A stretch of DNA of 44,324 nt from assembly GCF_001940785.1 (NCBI RefSeq), contig NZ_MSLS01000001.1, forward strand, positions 348,058 through 392,381, in the 5' to 3' direction. This document shows, piece after piece, positions 26,686 through 35,795 of this stretch. The notes under the pieces are model-generated. The model did no database searches. It saw nothing but the letters and a program-made list of their open reading frames with translations, and was not told where the DNA came from. The stretch's first letter is position 1. Each line of letters opens with the position of its first letter. This DNA is from Bacillus sp. MRMR6 (GTDB lineage: Bacteria > Bacillota > Bacilli > Bacillales > Cytobacillaceae). Made by a program: the position numbers and the translations under genes.

Positions 26686-26715
26686 TTGACAAGTTGAATA
26701 CTTTCTATGTATGTT
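26686..26715 (+). promoter_or_regulatory. Candidate promoter of the small ORF after cotE
   Basis: A perfect TTGACA (26686-26691), an 18-nt spacer and TATGTT (26710-26715, 4/6) lie directly after the cotE terminator. Confidence 0.5.
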
Positions 26716-26760
26716 TGAAAACAAAAATCAGCAACCTATTTTTAGGAGGTGCGAAACGTC

Positions 26761-26961
26761 ATGGATCCTAGACAACCTGGAAATAAAAATATGCCTGATT
26801 TTGACTCACTTAATGACCGAATTATTGCAGAAGAACCAAACGGACCCCATTTAGTTATTAATACGAACCTTGATCCAGAAAACTCAACAGATAACAACCC
26901 CTATTATCAGGGGAATCAAACACAAAATCCAAAAGCCTTTACAGATTATTTCGAAGAATAA
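26761..26961 (+). CDS. Small hypothetical protein, Asn/Pro-rich
   Basis: This 66-aa protein starts at ATG 26761, with TAGGAGGTG about 10 nt upstream. It is hydrophilic, acidic and rich in Asn, Pro, Asp and Gln (ENSTDNNPYYQGNQTQNP), with no Cys, no membrane segment and no motif I recognise. It ends in an aromatic-acidic tail (DYFEE). It has its own promoter candidate and terminator and a strong RBS, so it is probably real. Its place next to cotE hints at a spore link, but that is only context. Confidence 0.7.
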   Translation: MDPRQPGNKNMPDFDSLNDRIIAEEPNGPHLVINTNLDPENSTDNNPYYQGNQTQNPKAFTDYFEE

Positions 26962-26967
26962 AAGAAG

Positions 26968-26997
26968 AGCCAGATGGACTAGTCCCTCTGGCTTTTT
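26968..26997 (+). terminator. Terminator after the small ORF
   Basis: AGCCAGA (26968-26974) pairs with TCTGGCT, extended by an inner GGA/TCC stem around CTAG, followed by TTTTT. Confidence 0.85.
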
Positions 26998-27036
26998 CAT
27001 GACTATTTTAAAAATTATCATAATCATAACATTCGT

Positions 27037-27064
27037 TAGACAATAGAGTTGTATACTTTATAAA
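27037..27064 (+). promoter_or_regulatory. Candidate sigma-A promoter of the kinase-like gene
   Basis: TAGACA (27037-27042, 5/6), a 16-nt spacer and TATAAA (27059-27064, 5/6) lie 28 bp before the gene's start codon. Confidence 0.55.
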
Positions 27065-27091
27065 GGAATAAACTTGTTTTGAGGTGTTTCC

Positions 27092-27736
27092 ATGCAAAAA
27101 GAAAAGTATACACATTTAATTGGTAAAGATTTATTACCAAATATTCAATTGTCCTCTATAGGACCCTTTGACCCAATCATTGTTAGGAATCATTCAAAGT
27201 CATGGAAAACTATCGGAATAGGTAACTATGCTGGCGTTTTTACACACGAGTCAAAGCCAAATTGGGTTGTTAAAGTGTATGGCCGTAAACCTGAAGAATT
27301 AATAAAGGAAGTAGAGGTTTACAGGAGATTAGGAGAACACAAGACGTTCTCCACACTGATTGACTTTGGTGAAAATTACTTAATTTTAAAAAGAATAGAA
27401 GGCATTACCTTGTTCAACGCTGTCATAAAAGGAGTCCCCATCCCTGAAACTGTTATATCGGATGTAGACAAAGGGATTGCTTATGCAAAGTCAGTCGGAT
27501 TGAACCCATTTGATGTTCATGGTAAAAATGTAGTGATGAGTAATGGGAGAGGTTATATTGTGGATGTATCTGATTTTTATAAACTGGGAGTCTGCAGAAA
27601 ATGGATAGATCTAAAAAAAGCCTATGACAAATTTTATAAACCGTTTTTATATAAGTATCACCCTCCAGTACCATTCTTCATCCTTGAGAGTGTTCGAAAA
27701 GGGTATCGCTTTTATCAAAAACTAAAAAATTGCTAA
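27092..27736 (+). CDS. Small protein-kinase-fold protein (YrzF/YbdM-like)
   Basis: This 214-aa protein has a compact, atypical kinase fold. A Gly-containing loop IGIGNYAGVF lies at about residues 40-49. The nucleotide-binding Lys is in WVVKVYGR and a helix-C Glu is in ELIKEVEVYRRL. The catalytic loop reads NPFDVHGKNVVM in place of HRDxxxxN, and the metal-binding Asp is in YIVDVSDF in place of DFG. It is much shorter than a eukaryotic-type kinase and lacks a membrane segment. Small YrzF/YbdM-type kinases of Bacillus look alike, but I cannot name the orthologue. GAGGTG precedes ATG 27092. It stands alone between a candidate promoter and a bidirectional terminator. Substrate unknown. Confidence 0.75.
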   Translation: MQKEKYTHLIGKDLLPNIQLSSIGPFDPIIVRNHSKSWKTIGIGNYAGVFTHESKPNWVVKVYGRKPEELIKEVEVYRRLGEHKTFSTLIDFGENYLILKRIEGITLFNAVIKGVPIPETVISDVDKGIAYAKSVGLNPFDVHGKNVVMSNGRGYIVDVSDFYKLGVCRKWIDLKKAYDKFYKPFLYKYHPPVPFFILESVRKGYRFYQKLKNC

Positions 27737-27745
27737 TAGAAAACG

Positions 27746-27768
27746 AAAGCCCTCAAGAGGAGGGCTTT
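27746..27768. terminator. Bidirectional hairpin between the kinase-like gene and serC
   Basis: A perfect 9-bp stem, AAAGCCCTC (27746-27754) with GAGGGCTTT (27760-27768), lies between converging genes. The T-runs on either side are short (TTTAAC and TTTCGTTTTC). Confidence 0.75.
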
Positions 27769-27795
27769 AACAATAGCAGGAAGAGACCATATTTT

Positions 27796-28893
27796 TTATC
27801 CATTAAGAACCTGAAATTGTCTCATAAAGTCACTGAAAGCTTTGCATGATTCGTATGGAACAGCATTGTAGGTTGAAGCACGGCATCCTCCAACCGAGCG
27901 ATGTCCATTTACACCAATAAAGCCTTCCTTTTTAGCTTCAGATAAGAACTTTTTCTCCAACTCTTCATCCTTTAAGCGGAAGGTAATATTCATGAGTGAA
28001 CGGCTTTCTATTTCAGCATGACCAAAATAAAAACCGTTGCTTTGGTCAATTGTGTCATAGATAAGATTTGCCTTTTCCTCATTTCGTCTGTTCATTTCAG
28101 AAAGTCCGCCTAAATCTTTAATCCAATTCAATACTTCACCAATCATATAGATTCCAAAGGTTGGCGGCGTATTATATAGAGAATTGTTTTTGGAGTAAGT
28201 GCTGTATTTTAACATCGTTGGTATAGACGAACTTGCTTTCTCAATCATATCTTTACGGATAATGGCCAGGGTTACACCAGAGGGGCCAAGATTTTTTTGC
28301 GCACCGGCATAAATTAATGAGAATCGGCTAACGTCAAATGGCTTCGAGAAAATATCACTAGACATATCTGCAATCAGTGGAACATCTCCCGTATCAGGGA
28401 AATTCTTCCACTGCGTTCCGTATATAGTATTATTTGAGGTAATATGCAAATAAGCATCGTTTGGACTGAAGTTCAGTTCATCAATTTTAGGAATGTGACG
28501 ATATTGATTATCTTTTGTGCAGCTCACTTGATAGGGATTTCCAAATAATTTAGCTTCCTCAAATGCTTTTTCAGACCATACACCGGTCATTACATATCCT
28601 GCTTTTTCCTCTGGTTTCAAAAAGTTCATTGGAATCATAGAGAATTGAAGACTTGCGCCTCCTTGCAGAAAAAGGACCTCGTAATCTGCGGGGATGGATA
28701 ACATTTCCTTTAATAAGGAAATGGCTTGATTATGTACCTCTTCATAAGCCGCACTCCGATGGCTAAGCTCCATAACCGACATACCCGTACCACGAAAATC
28801 AATAAGTTCATTTTGAGCTTTCTCCAGAACCACAAGTGGTAGGGCAGATGGTCCTGCATTAAAATTAAAGGCACGCTGTATTAATGAATTCAT
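27796..28893 (-). CDS. serC: Phosphoserine aminotransferase
   Basis: This 365-aa class-V, PLP-dependent aminotransferase begins with FNFNAGPSALPLVVLEKAQ, and GMSVMELSHRS, LFLQGGASLQF and HITSNNTIYGTQW are SerC signatures. The PLP Lys is in YAGAQKNLGPSG, and HRSVGGCRAS lies near the C-terminus. It converts 3-phosphohydroxypyruvate to O-phosphoserine in serine synthesis. ATG 28893 is preceded on the minus strand by GGGGAG; a longer frame from 28932 adds 13 hydrophobic residues with no family support. serA and serB are not nearby. A TCAC-N6-GTGA palindrome (28971-28984) lies upstream. Confidence 0.96.
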   Translation of the reverse strand: MNSLIQRAFNFNAGPSALPLVVLEKAQNELIDFRGTGMSVMELSHRSAAYEEVHNQAISLLKEMLSIPADYEVLFLQGGASLQFSMIPMNFLKPEEKAGYVMTGVWSEKAFEEAKLFGNPYQVSCTKDNQYRHIPKIDELNFSPNDAYLHITSNNTIYGTQWKNFPDTGDVPLIADMSSDIFSKPFDVSRFSLIYAGAQKNLGPSGVTLAIIRKDMIEKASSSIPTMLKYSTYSKNNSLYNTPPTFGIYMIGEVLNWIKDLGGLSEMNRRNEEKANLIYDTIDQSNGFYFGHAEIESRSLMNITFRLKDEELEKKFLSEAKKEGFIGVNGHRSVGGCRASTYNAVPYESCKAFSDFMRQFQVLNG

Positions 28894-29012
28894 TTTCTCA
28901 CTCCCCGTAAAAATTATTAAAATAATATTCATATTTTAGACTATTTAAATAATAAATGAAAGTAGGTAACTCACTTTTTTGTGACTAAATCAAAACTTAG
29001 AATAAAATGCTT

Positions 29013-29055
29013 AAAAAAATCCGACAGGCAACCACTGGCACCTGTCGGATTTTTG
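29013..29055 (-). terminator. Terminator of adhE
   Basis: A 14-bp stem (29015-29028 with 29041-29054) carries T-runs on both strands, so it can act in both directions. It closes the minus-strand adhE and lies upstream of serC. Confidence 0.88.
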
Positions 29056-29060
29056 TTCTT

Positions 29061-31661
29061 TTAAACTCCTTTAAAGGCTTGGTGGAGCAGGTCGCCTAGT
29101 TCTCTCATGAGAGGACGTTTCGGGTTTACATTTGTATCAGGATCATTGAAGGCATTTAAGGCTAACATACTGATTTTACTTTCAAACTCCTCTTGATTTA
29201 TTCCACATTCTTCAATACTAATTGGCATGTCGAGTTCACAGGCAAGCTGGGTAACCGCTTTACAAAGGCTTTCGACACCTTCTTCCATGTTTCTGGCAGG
29301 GAGCCCTAACATTTTGGCAAGCTCAGCGTAGCGTTCTCCAGCAATAAAATGATCATATCCCGCAAATGGCGTAAACTTAGTAGGTTTCTTGGAATTAAAA
29401 CGAATCACATGCGGTAGAAAGATTGCATTTGCCCGTCCATGGGGAATGCTAAATTCCGCTTCTACAGCATGGGCAAGGCTATGATTAATTCCTAAATAAG
29501 CATTGTTAAAGCTCATACCTGCAATGGTTGAAGCGTAATGCATTTTTTCCCTAGCGAGTTCATCTGCTCCATTTCGATAAGCTCTCGGCAGATAATTGAA
29601 AACGAGTTGAATGGCTTTTAAGATTTGTCCATCTGTAAAGTCATTTGCCACAACCGATACATAGGCTTCAATGGCATGTGTCAATACATCCATACCCGTG
29701 TCAGCAGTGATATGCTTAGGGACGCTCATCACAAACTGCGGATCGACAATTGCAATATCAGGTAAAAGCTCGGGATCTGACAGCGGGTATTTAATATTAA
29801 CCTGCTTATCAGAGATAACGGTAAAGGAGGTCACCTCCGAGCCAGTTCCAGAGGTTGTTGGTATGGCAATCAGCTTTGCTTTTTGGTGAAGTTTTGGAAA
29901 GGTGACAACCCGTTTTCTTGGATTTAAGAACTTCTGCTTTAAGGCGTTGAAGTCAGCCTCAGGCTGTTCATAAAATAACCACATAGCTTTTGCTGCATCA
30001 AGTACTGAACCGCCACCCAAGGCAATAATAACATCAGGCTGGGAGTTTCCCATGCGTTCTGCACCATCAAGAATAGTATCGATACATGGGTCAGGATCAA
30101 CTCCAGAATAAATATCAAAATGATCAAAATCAGCTCTTTTTTTAAGGAAATGAAGGACTTTATCAACGTAGCCATTCTTAATAGAACTCGGGCTTGTTAC
30201 GATAAATGCTCTTTTGATTCCGGGTAATACTTCTAATACTTGTACAGAGTTCTTTTTATAATAAATTAGAGGGGGTGTTCTTACAATTTGGGCATTCACA
30301 TTCCGTTTGGCTACTTTTTTTAAATTAATTAAATGCATAGCTCCTACATTGGTAGAAACAGAATTACCGCCGTAAGTTCCGCATCCAAGTGTTAAGGTTG
30401 GCGGAAAATCATTGTAAACATTACCTGTTGCCCCTTGCGCAGAAGGGGTATTAACTAAAATTCGGCCTGCTCTTATCCTTAAAGCAAACTCCTCGATCAC
30501 TTCTTGATTTGTAGTGTGAATGGATGCTGTATGGCCTAAACCTCCATATTCGAGAGTTTCTTCTGCAAGCCTAAGGCCTTGCTCTAAACTGTCTGCTTTA
30601 TAGCAGACTAAAATCGGACTTAATTTTTCACATGAAAGCGGGTATTGTGGTCCAACACCCTCTAGTTCAACGATTAAAATTTTTGTCTCAAGTGGAACCT
30701 CAATTCCGGCCATTTCTGCAATTTGGTAGGCTGCTAGTCCCACAATCATTGGGTTTAAGGTGCCAGTTTCGGGCTTAATTGCAATTTTCTCAAGCATCAG
30801 CTTTTCTTCATCGCTTAGAATATAACATTGATTCGAAATCAGTTCGATTAGGACGTCTGTATAAATCTCCTTATCAATAATTAGAGCCTGCTCGGAAGCG
30901 CAAATCATTCCGTTATCGTATGTTTTGGAAAGCAGTAAATCTTGGACAGAACTCTTAATATTTGCAGTCTTTTCAAAATAACAGGGCACATTACCAGGAC
31001 CAACGCCGATAGCGGGTTTACCGGAACTATATGCAGCCTTAACCATACTTGCTCCGCCAGTTGCAAGAATAAGAGAAACCTTCGGATGCTTCATTAAAGA
31101 TTGAATAGCTTCAAGTGTGGTAGTTTCAAGCCACTGTATACAATGTTCAGGCGCGCCAGCCTTTACAGCTGCATCCCTAAGAAGTTGTGCGGTTGCAATC
31201 CCAGAGTTTTTTGACATAGGGTGGAAGGAAAAAATAATTGGATTTCTCGTTTTTAAGGAAATGAGAGATTTATAGATAACGGTTGAGGTAGGATTGGTAA
31301 CAGGAACAAGTGCTGCAATTACACCAACCGGCTCTGCGATTTCAAATGTTCCCTCATGTTCATTTTCGCTGATAATGCCAGCTGTCTTTAAATTTCTGAT
31401 GCTGTTGTAGATCATTTCGGTTGCAAACATATTCTTAGAGATTTTATCCTCAAGTATTCCTCGCTTTGTCTCTTCAACGGCCATTCTGGCTAAATCTACA
31501 TGGTTTTCGAGTGCCGTAAGGGCCATCTGCTTTACCACCTCATCTACCATTTCCTGATTAAAACTCCTAAACTGTGTTAACGCTATTGCTCCGTTATCTG
31601 CCAAGTGATTAACCATCATTTCCAACTGTTGCTTTTCTAGCTCTTTTTCTATCACGGCCAT
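29061..31661 (-). CDS. adhE: Bifunctional acetaldehyde-CoA/alcohol dehydrogenase
   Basis: This 866-aa protein is full length for AdhE. The N-terminal half (to about residue 440) is a CoA-acylating aldehyde dehydrogenase with the active Cys in [10 protein letters not shown] and [10 protein letters not shown] upstream. The C-terminal half is an iron-dependent alcohol dehydrogenase with the NAD motif [15 protein letters not shown] and the iron-binding region [15 protein letters not shown] and [16 protein letters not shown]. It reduces acetyl-CoA to ethanol during fermentation and normally forms spirosomes. GGGAGG lies upstream of ATG 31661 on the minus strand. No convincing Rex or CcpA site was found upstream. 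It is monocistronic by its flanking terminator. Confidence 0.97.
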   Translation of the reverse strand: MAVIEKELEKQQLEMMVNHLADNGAIALTQFRSFNQEMVDEVVKQMALTALENHVDLARMAVEETKRGILEDKISKNMFATEMIYNSIRNLKTAGIISENEHEGTFEIAEPVGVIAALVPVTNPTSTVIYKSLISLKTRNPIIFSFHPMSKNSGIATAQLLRDAAVKAGAPEHCIQWLETTTLEAIQSLMKHPKVSLILATGGASMVKAAYSSGKPAIGVGPGNVPCYFEKTANIKSSVQDLLLSKTYDNGMICASEQALIIDKEIYTDVLIELISNQCYILSDEEKLMLEKIAIKPETGTLNPMIVGLAAYQIAEMAGIEVPLETKILIVELEGVGPQYPLSCEKLSPILVCYKADSLEQGLRLAEETLEYGGLGHTASIHTTNQEVIEEFALRIRAGRILVNTPSAQGATGNVYNDFPPTLTLGCGTYGGNSVSTNVGAMHLINLKKVAKRNVNAQIVRTPPLIYYKKNSVQVLEVLPGIKRAFIVTSPSSIKNGYVDKVLHFLKKRADFDHFDIYSGVDPDPCIDTILDGAERMGNSQPDVIIALGGGSVLDAAKAMWLFYEQPEADFNALKQKFLNPRKRVVTFPKLHQKAKLIAIPTTSGTGSEVTSFTVISDKQVNIKYPLSDPELLPDIAIVDPQFVMSVPKHITADTGMDVLTHAIEAYVSVVANDFTDGQILKAIQLVFNYLPRAYRNGADELAREKMHYASTIAGMSFNNAYLGINHSLAHAVEAEFSIPHGRANAIFLPHVIRFNSKKPTKFTPFAGYDHFIAGERYAELAKMLGLPARNMEEGVESLCKAVTQLACELDMPISIEECGINQEEFESKISMLALNAFNDPDTNVNPKRPLMRELGDLLHQAFKGV

Positions 31662-31881
31662 TGACTAAAACCTCCCATACGTATCTTAAATTCCTATAAC
31701 GCTTTAAAATATATCAACTGAATAAAACGAAAATTGTAGAAAGCTGTTGCGAAAAATGGGGAATCACCCGTTTAGAGGGAAAGTTCAAAAAAAGTTCAGA
31801 AAATAGTAAACGGTGTTATTTTATGTATATTTATGGTCGAAATAATTTTTATATTTGTAGAAATAAGATGGAGTGATAGAA

Positions 31882-31977
31882 GTGCTTTTAAAAAATGCCA
31901 GATATTTAGATGAATCTAATAAAATTGTAGATGAAGGGAAAATAAATGATCACTATAAATGGATTCTGAAAATGTAA
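31882..31977 (+). pseudogene. Possible remnant of an amidohydrolase N-terminus
   Basis: A 31-codon frame opens at GTG 31882, 10 nt after GGAG. It reads LLKNARYLDESNKIVDEGKI before losing any resemblance and stopping at 31977. That opening is typical of the first beta strands of amidohydrolase-superfamily enzymes (dihydroorotase-like). The rest of the gene is missing, so this may be the residue of a deletion, or chance. The remainder of the 380-bp gap between adhE and the PL11 gene holds the terminator at 31999-32040 and otherwise nothing I can support. Confidence 0.3.
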
Positions 31978-31998
31978 TAGTTTTGAATAGATAATTTA

Positions 31999-32040
31999 AG
32001 AAAAAACCAACCACCCTAATAAAGAGAGTGGTTGGTTTTA
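31999..32040 (-). terminator. Terminator of the secreted PL11 lyase gene
   Basis: A perfect 12-bp stem, AAAACCAACCAC (32003-32014) with GTGGTTGGTTTT (32028-32039), has a T-run on the minus-strand exit side (and T's on the other). It lies directly after the stop codon of the minus-strand gene. Confidence 0.88.
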
Positions 32041-32041
32041 A

Positions 32042-34594
32042 TTAGTTTTCCAGCATGTTAACCATCAACTGGGCATTATGTGCCAAATTAAGCTTAGCGG
32101 TTGGTGAAAGGTACTTCTGGTTATTTTCCTTATTTAGATCTGAGATGAATTTTTCTACGAATTTTAGCGAATCCCTTGCAGAGCCCTTTTCAAAATGATG
32201 GGCTGCTTGCTTAAGGGAATTTTTAAGTTGTGCACTTAGCGGACCAGTGACCTCTCCATTCGCTTGATAATCTTCAAGAGCCTTTTCAATTAAAGAAAAT
32301 ACACCTGGAGTCCAGAAAGTAGGAACAGGAACATTTGAGAAGTCTGTATCACTTCCAAAATAGAAGCTTGTATAGGACGGTTGATTATAGGTGGTATTTT
32401 GTCTTGCAACTTCCGCTCTGTACTGAGGGTCGTGCATTAACGTATATAATTTTCGGTCTGTAACTTCCGTACTTAAATAAATTCGAATAGAAGAACTATC
32501 AGCAGTCCTTACAAGAAGCTCTTCACGCCAATCACCAAATATATCAGCTACTAAACCAGGGTTCCCTTTGGTACCGTTATTTGTCCTCGTACCTGTGGCG
32601 GTAAGGACTCTTCCTTTTTTCCAGTCGTCAATGGTCGGAGAAGTGTTACCTGTCCCATTCACAATTTGTGTAGTCATATCGGCAGACCATTTAATGTTCA
32701 TATTTGTGCCAGGACCTGAATTGGAAATTTTTTCTCCATCAGCAGTCCATAACCCAACTGCCCACGTTTCTAATCCCGGCTTTGATGGATCAACATCGCC
32801 AACCATACCACGGCCAGTATCTCTGCCGGTATAATCACCATAGATCACTTCACCGGTTTTGGCATCGCGAAGTGCATATCCATATGGAGCCCATGCCCCA
32901 CCTTCAAAAACCATAAAGATTTCCATTCCAGGTCTGTTTGGATCGATATCTGTTACGTGCATCGCATCGCCATGACCAAGTCTGGCATTTGTTCCAGGTG
33001 CAGCACTTTGTGGAGGCATGATATCCATTGAACTGTATAATAAGGAGCCATCATGATCAATGGTCGCACCACCGTAAACAATTTCTTGTTTTCCGTCACC
33101 ATCTACATCTGCAGCACTTAATGAGTGAGCTCCTTGGGTAGTAATCGTTCCAAATTCAGGATCAGTACCGTCTACACCGTGAGGGCCATCGTTAAATGGA
33201 TTACTCATTGGTGTCCATCCACTGTCAACTGTCCAATTTTCTTTAAGATTTTTGCCATCCCAGCTGTATGTAACTAGATTGGTTCTGGTGTAGTAACCAC
33301 GAGCAAATACTGCATATGGCTTTTCTCCATCTAAATACGCTACATTTGCAAGGAAACGGTCAACACGATTGCCGGGTTCAATTCTACCCATTGCATAGTC
33401 GCCCCACATCAATCCATCGTCATGGCGACCAGGGTTGTAATCGATCGTCTCCATTTCTTCGCCTGTTTCACCGTTAAATACTGTTAAATATTCAGGACCT
33501 TCCAAAATAAAGCCCTCAAATTCTCTTAATCTGTTATTACCACTTCTTTTTAGAGCATAATCATCCATGAAATAATCGGTCAAGCTCTCTGCATCTTCTC
33601 TTGATAGAGGGTAGCTGTATTGTTGCTCTATACCAAAAGCCTCTTCAAGGGTACTTGGCCAGTTTCCGTTCACGACTTCTGCGTGTTGATGCCAGCCCAT
33701 AAACATTTTCAAAACATGGTTATAGTAATCTTTCCTGCTCATACGATAGTCATCTTGATTGCTATACCCTGCTTCTATGTCTCTTTGAGGCATTGTAATA
33801 TATTTTTCAGACGTTATATTCCCTTGTTTATCAAAATTAACGATTTTTGTTCCCGGAGCAGTTTTGAACATCATTTCAGATTTTCCGTCTCCATCAAAAT
33901 CATAAACTAGGAACTGTGTATAGTGTGCACCAGAGCGAATATTTACCCCTAGGTCTATACGATACAGAAGGGTTCCATCAAGTTTATAGCTATCAATATA
34001 GGTATTGCCTGTATAACCTCTTTGTGAAACGTCCTTTGAGTTTGAAGGCTCCCATTTAACAAAAAACTCATATTGTCCGTCCCCATCGACATCTCCTACA
34101 CTCATGTCATTTGCAGAATAAGTATAATTTTCACCTACGGGTGTTACACCATCTGCTGGCTTGTTTAGTTTGAGGTCAACATAGGTGTTTGCCCATGGAG
34201 ATACGGATGAACTTTTATCTAACTCTTTTCCACCTAATACGGAGCTGACCGAATAACGGGAAGTGGAGCTTCCGTTTGGATCTAAAAGGTTGGTACTATC
34301 GTCAACAGTGGCAATAAGTTTGCCGTCACGATACACATTGAAGTTAACTCCGGTTAATCCTTTCTCAGAATAACCGCTTACTTCATTAGCCAATAATCTC
34401 CAGCTAAGAAAGATACCATTGGAAGTAGAGGCAGCGACCAAGCCCCTATCAAGGTATTCTAATTGCACCCCCTGAGGAGTATATGAAAGTTTGCTTTTTT
34501 GTACATCAACAGCTGATGCACCTGAAACCCCGGATAAAAGCAGTGGTAATGCAATAGCTGTCGATAAAACCTTTTTAGTAATTGACTTTCTCAT
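32042..34594 (-). CDS. Secreted rhamnogalacturonan endolyase, PL11 family, with FIMAH-like C-terminal domain
   Basis: This 850-aa protein starts with a Sec signal peptide (basic MRKSITKK, hydrophobic core ending LLLSGVSGASA). The beta-propeller PL11 catalytic domain follows, with family hallmarks YSANDMSVGDVDGDGQYEF, RSGAHYTQFLVYDFDGDGKS and LSAADVDGDGKQEIVYGG; the repeated DxDGDG motifs bind calcium. It resembles B. subtilis YesW/YesX but carries an insertion of roughly 100 residues at about 235-345. The last ~65 residues (SAQLKNSLKQAAHHFEKG onward) form a helical FIMAH-type domain. It cleaves the alternating Rha-GalA backbone of rhamnogalacturonan I outside the cell. AGGAGGG precedes the start; an in-frame TTG at 34597 adds one residue. 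Confidence 0.92.
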   Translation of the reverse strand: MRKSITKKVLSTAIALPLLLSGVSGASAVDVQKSKLSYTPQGVQLEYLDRGLVAASTSNGIFLSWRLLANEVSGYSEKGLTGVNFNVYRDGKLIATVDDSTNLLDPNGSSTSRYSVSSVLGGKELDKSSSVSPWANTYVDLKLNKPADGVTPVGENYTYSANDMSVGDVDGDGQYEFFVKWEPSNSKDVSQRGYTGNTYIDSYKLDGTLLYRIDLGVNIRSGAHYTQFLVYDFDGDGKSEMMFKTAPGTKIVNFDKQGNITSEKYITMPQRDIEAGYSNQDDYRMSRKDYYNHVLKMFMGWHQHAEVVNGNWPSTLEEAFGIEQQYSYPLSREDAESLTDYFMDDYALKRSGNNRLREFEGFILEGPEYLTVFNGETGEEMETIDYNPGRHDDGLMWGDYAMGRIEPGNRVDRFLANVAYLDGEKPYAVFARGYYTRTNLVTYSWDGKNLKENWTVDSGWTPMSNPFNDGPHGVDGTDPEFGTITTQGAHSLSAADVDGDGKQEIVYGGATIDHDGSLLYSSMDIMPPQSAAPGTNARLGHGDAMHVTDIDPNRPGMEIFMVFEGGAWAPYGYALRDAKTGEVIYGDYTGRDTGRGMVGDVDPSKPGLETWAVGLWTADGEKISNSGPGTNMNIKWSADMTTQIVNGTGNTSPTIDDWKKGRVLTATGTRTNNGTKGNPGLVADIFGDWREELLVRTADSSSIRIYLSTEVTDRKLYTLMHDPQYRAEVARQNTTYNQPSYTSFYFGSDTDFSNVPVPTFWTPGVFSLIEKALEDYQANGEVTGPLSAQLKNSLKQAAHHFEKGSARDSLKFVEKFISDLNKENNQKYLSPTAKLNLAHNAQLMVNMLEN

Positions 34595-34631
34595 CAAATT
34601 TAATCGCCCTCCTACATTCTTAATTTAAGAT

Positions 34632-34645
34632 TGAATACGCTTACA
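34632..34645. promoter_or_regulatory. CcpA site (cre) upstream of the PL11 lyase gene
   Basis: TGAATACGCTTACA on the plus strand (TGTAAGCGTATTCA on the minus strand) matches the cre consensus TGWAANCGNTNWCA at 13 of 14 positions. It lies 38 bp upstream of the lyase start codon, within the 400-bp divergent gap before the acetylesterase gene. It would give glucose repression of pectin degradation. Confidence 0.7.
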
Positions 34646-34845
34646 AAACAATTCGCTAAGCACCTCCATTCAGACAATATAACTACGTATATACACCAAG
34701 CTGTTGAATTACGACTATAAGTATATTTTAAAAATTCTGAATACTAAACTTGAAATTCAGTCTTATTTAATAAAAAAACAGTGTTAAATTCAACTAAAAA
34801 TACCTTTTTATGCCTATTTTAGTAGTCTGAAAGAACTATATCTTC

Positions 34846-34879
34846 TTTCTAGCACACATGTACAAAAGTGTGCTAGAAA
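34846..34879. repeat. Perfect 12-bp inverted repeat before the acetylesterase gene
   Basis: TTTCTAGCACAC (34846-34857) and GTGTGCTAGAAA (34868-34879) are perfect inverse complements around 10 nt. No T-run follows on either strand. It lies 116 bp before the acetylesterase start in the divergent gap, so it may be an operator of a pathway regulator or a leader stem. A shorter pair, CTGAAT (34738-34743) and ATTCAG (34755-34760), lies in the same gap; the remaining sequence is AT-rich with no gene. Confidence 0.6.
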
Positions 34880-34994
34880 AGCAAAAAAGTCTAATTCACA
34901 AAGTGGAGAATGCAAAAATGTCTAATGGAATACAGGTTCAGTTTGTGTTTATCATTAGATGCAAGGATAATTACTAATAAAAGAGGTGTTATCT

Positions 34995-35678
34995 ATGGGT
35001 AAACAACCAATAAACATTTTTCTTGCTGCTGATTCAACGGTACAAGCTTATGTTGCCAGTGAAAGAAATCAGGGAGGATGGGGAGAGTTTCTTCAGTTGT
35101 ATTTTTCAAAAGAGGATGTCCATGTTTTAAACCATGCCATAGGCGGCCGAAGTTCTAAGACCTTTATCGAAGAAGGTAGATTAGATAGGATTCTAAAAGA
35201 AATAAGAATGGGTGATTTCTTGTTCATCCAAATGGGTCACAACGATTCAACAATTAGTAAGCCCGAAAGATATACGGACCCTCACACTACCTATAAAGAG
35301 TATTTAAAAATGTATGTCAAAGGTGCAAGAAACTGCCAGGCTGAACCAATCCTCATCACACCAGTCGCAAGGCTGCACCATGAAAATGGGAATTTTTTAA
35401 ACGATTTTCCAGAATACTGTCAGGCAATGAAGGAAGTGGCGGCTGAGGAAAAAGTATATTTGATAGATTTAATGGATAAGAGCTTGAACTATTTTGATAC
35501 CATCGGCTACGAAGAAGTATTTACCTTCTTTATGGCTTCTGTAAACGAAACAGACTTCACTCATTTCACTAAAAAAGGAGCACATAAGATGGCTTGGCTT
35601 GTAAGTGAGGCAATCAAAGAAAGTGCTTTACCCATTTCAAGGTTTATCCGTAACAGATCCGAAAACACTGTTTTTTAA
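34995..35678 (+). CDS. rhgT: Rhamnogalacturonan acetylesterase (SGNH hydrolase)
   Basis: This 227-aa SGNH/GDSL hydrolase is of the RGAE (CE12) family. The nucleophile Ser is in FLAADSTVQ (block I), followed by GGWGEF, then the block II Gly in NHAIGGRSSKTF, the block III Asn in IQMGHNDS, and the catalytic Asp/His in TDFTHFTKKGAH near the C-terminus. It removes acetyl groups from rhamnogalacturonan so that lyases and hydrolases can act; B. subtilis RhgT (YesT) is the model. There is no signal peptide, so it probably acts on imported oligomers. AAAAGAGGTG lies 7 nt before ATG 34995. Confidence 0.92.
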   Translation: MGKQPINIFLAADSTVQAYVASERNQGGWGEFLQLYFSKEDVHVLNHAIGGRSSKTFIEEGRLDRILKEIRMGDFLFIQMGHNDSTISKPERYTDPHTTYKEYLKMYVKGARNCQAEPILITPVARLHHENGNFLNDFPEYCQAMKEVAAEEKVYLIDLMDKSLNYFDTIGYEEVFTFFMASVNETDFTHFTKKGAHKMAWLVSEAIKESALPISRFIRNRSENTVF

Positions 35679-35700
35679 TAAAAGTAAACTGAATTTTAAA

Positions 35701-35729
35701 TTTAATCGTAATCCTAGTTTACATATAAT
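35701..35729 (+). promoter_or_regulatory. Possible promoter of the GH105-kdgA-kdgK-kduI-kduD operon
   Basis: A perfect TATAAT (35724-35729) lies 17 nt after a poor -35 (TTTAAT, 35701-35706). It overlaps the right arm of an inverted pair, AGTAAACT/AGTTTACA, spaced about 26 nt apart, which could be an operator. The weak -35 suggests need for an activator or a chance match. Confidence 0.35.
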
Positions 35730-35795
35730 AATATTGAATGTTCATACCCTGCAGTAAAATTCACTGATTTACTTAGAATATGAGGAGGTAATGAA

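Noticed and set aside
31681..31740. cre or Rex site upstream of adhE
   Set aside because: The best cre-like match (TTAAAGCGTTATAG on the minus strand) fits only 11 of 14 positions, and no TTGTGA-type Rex palindrome is visible.
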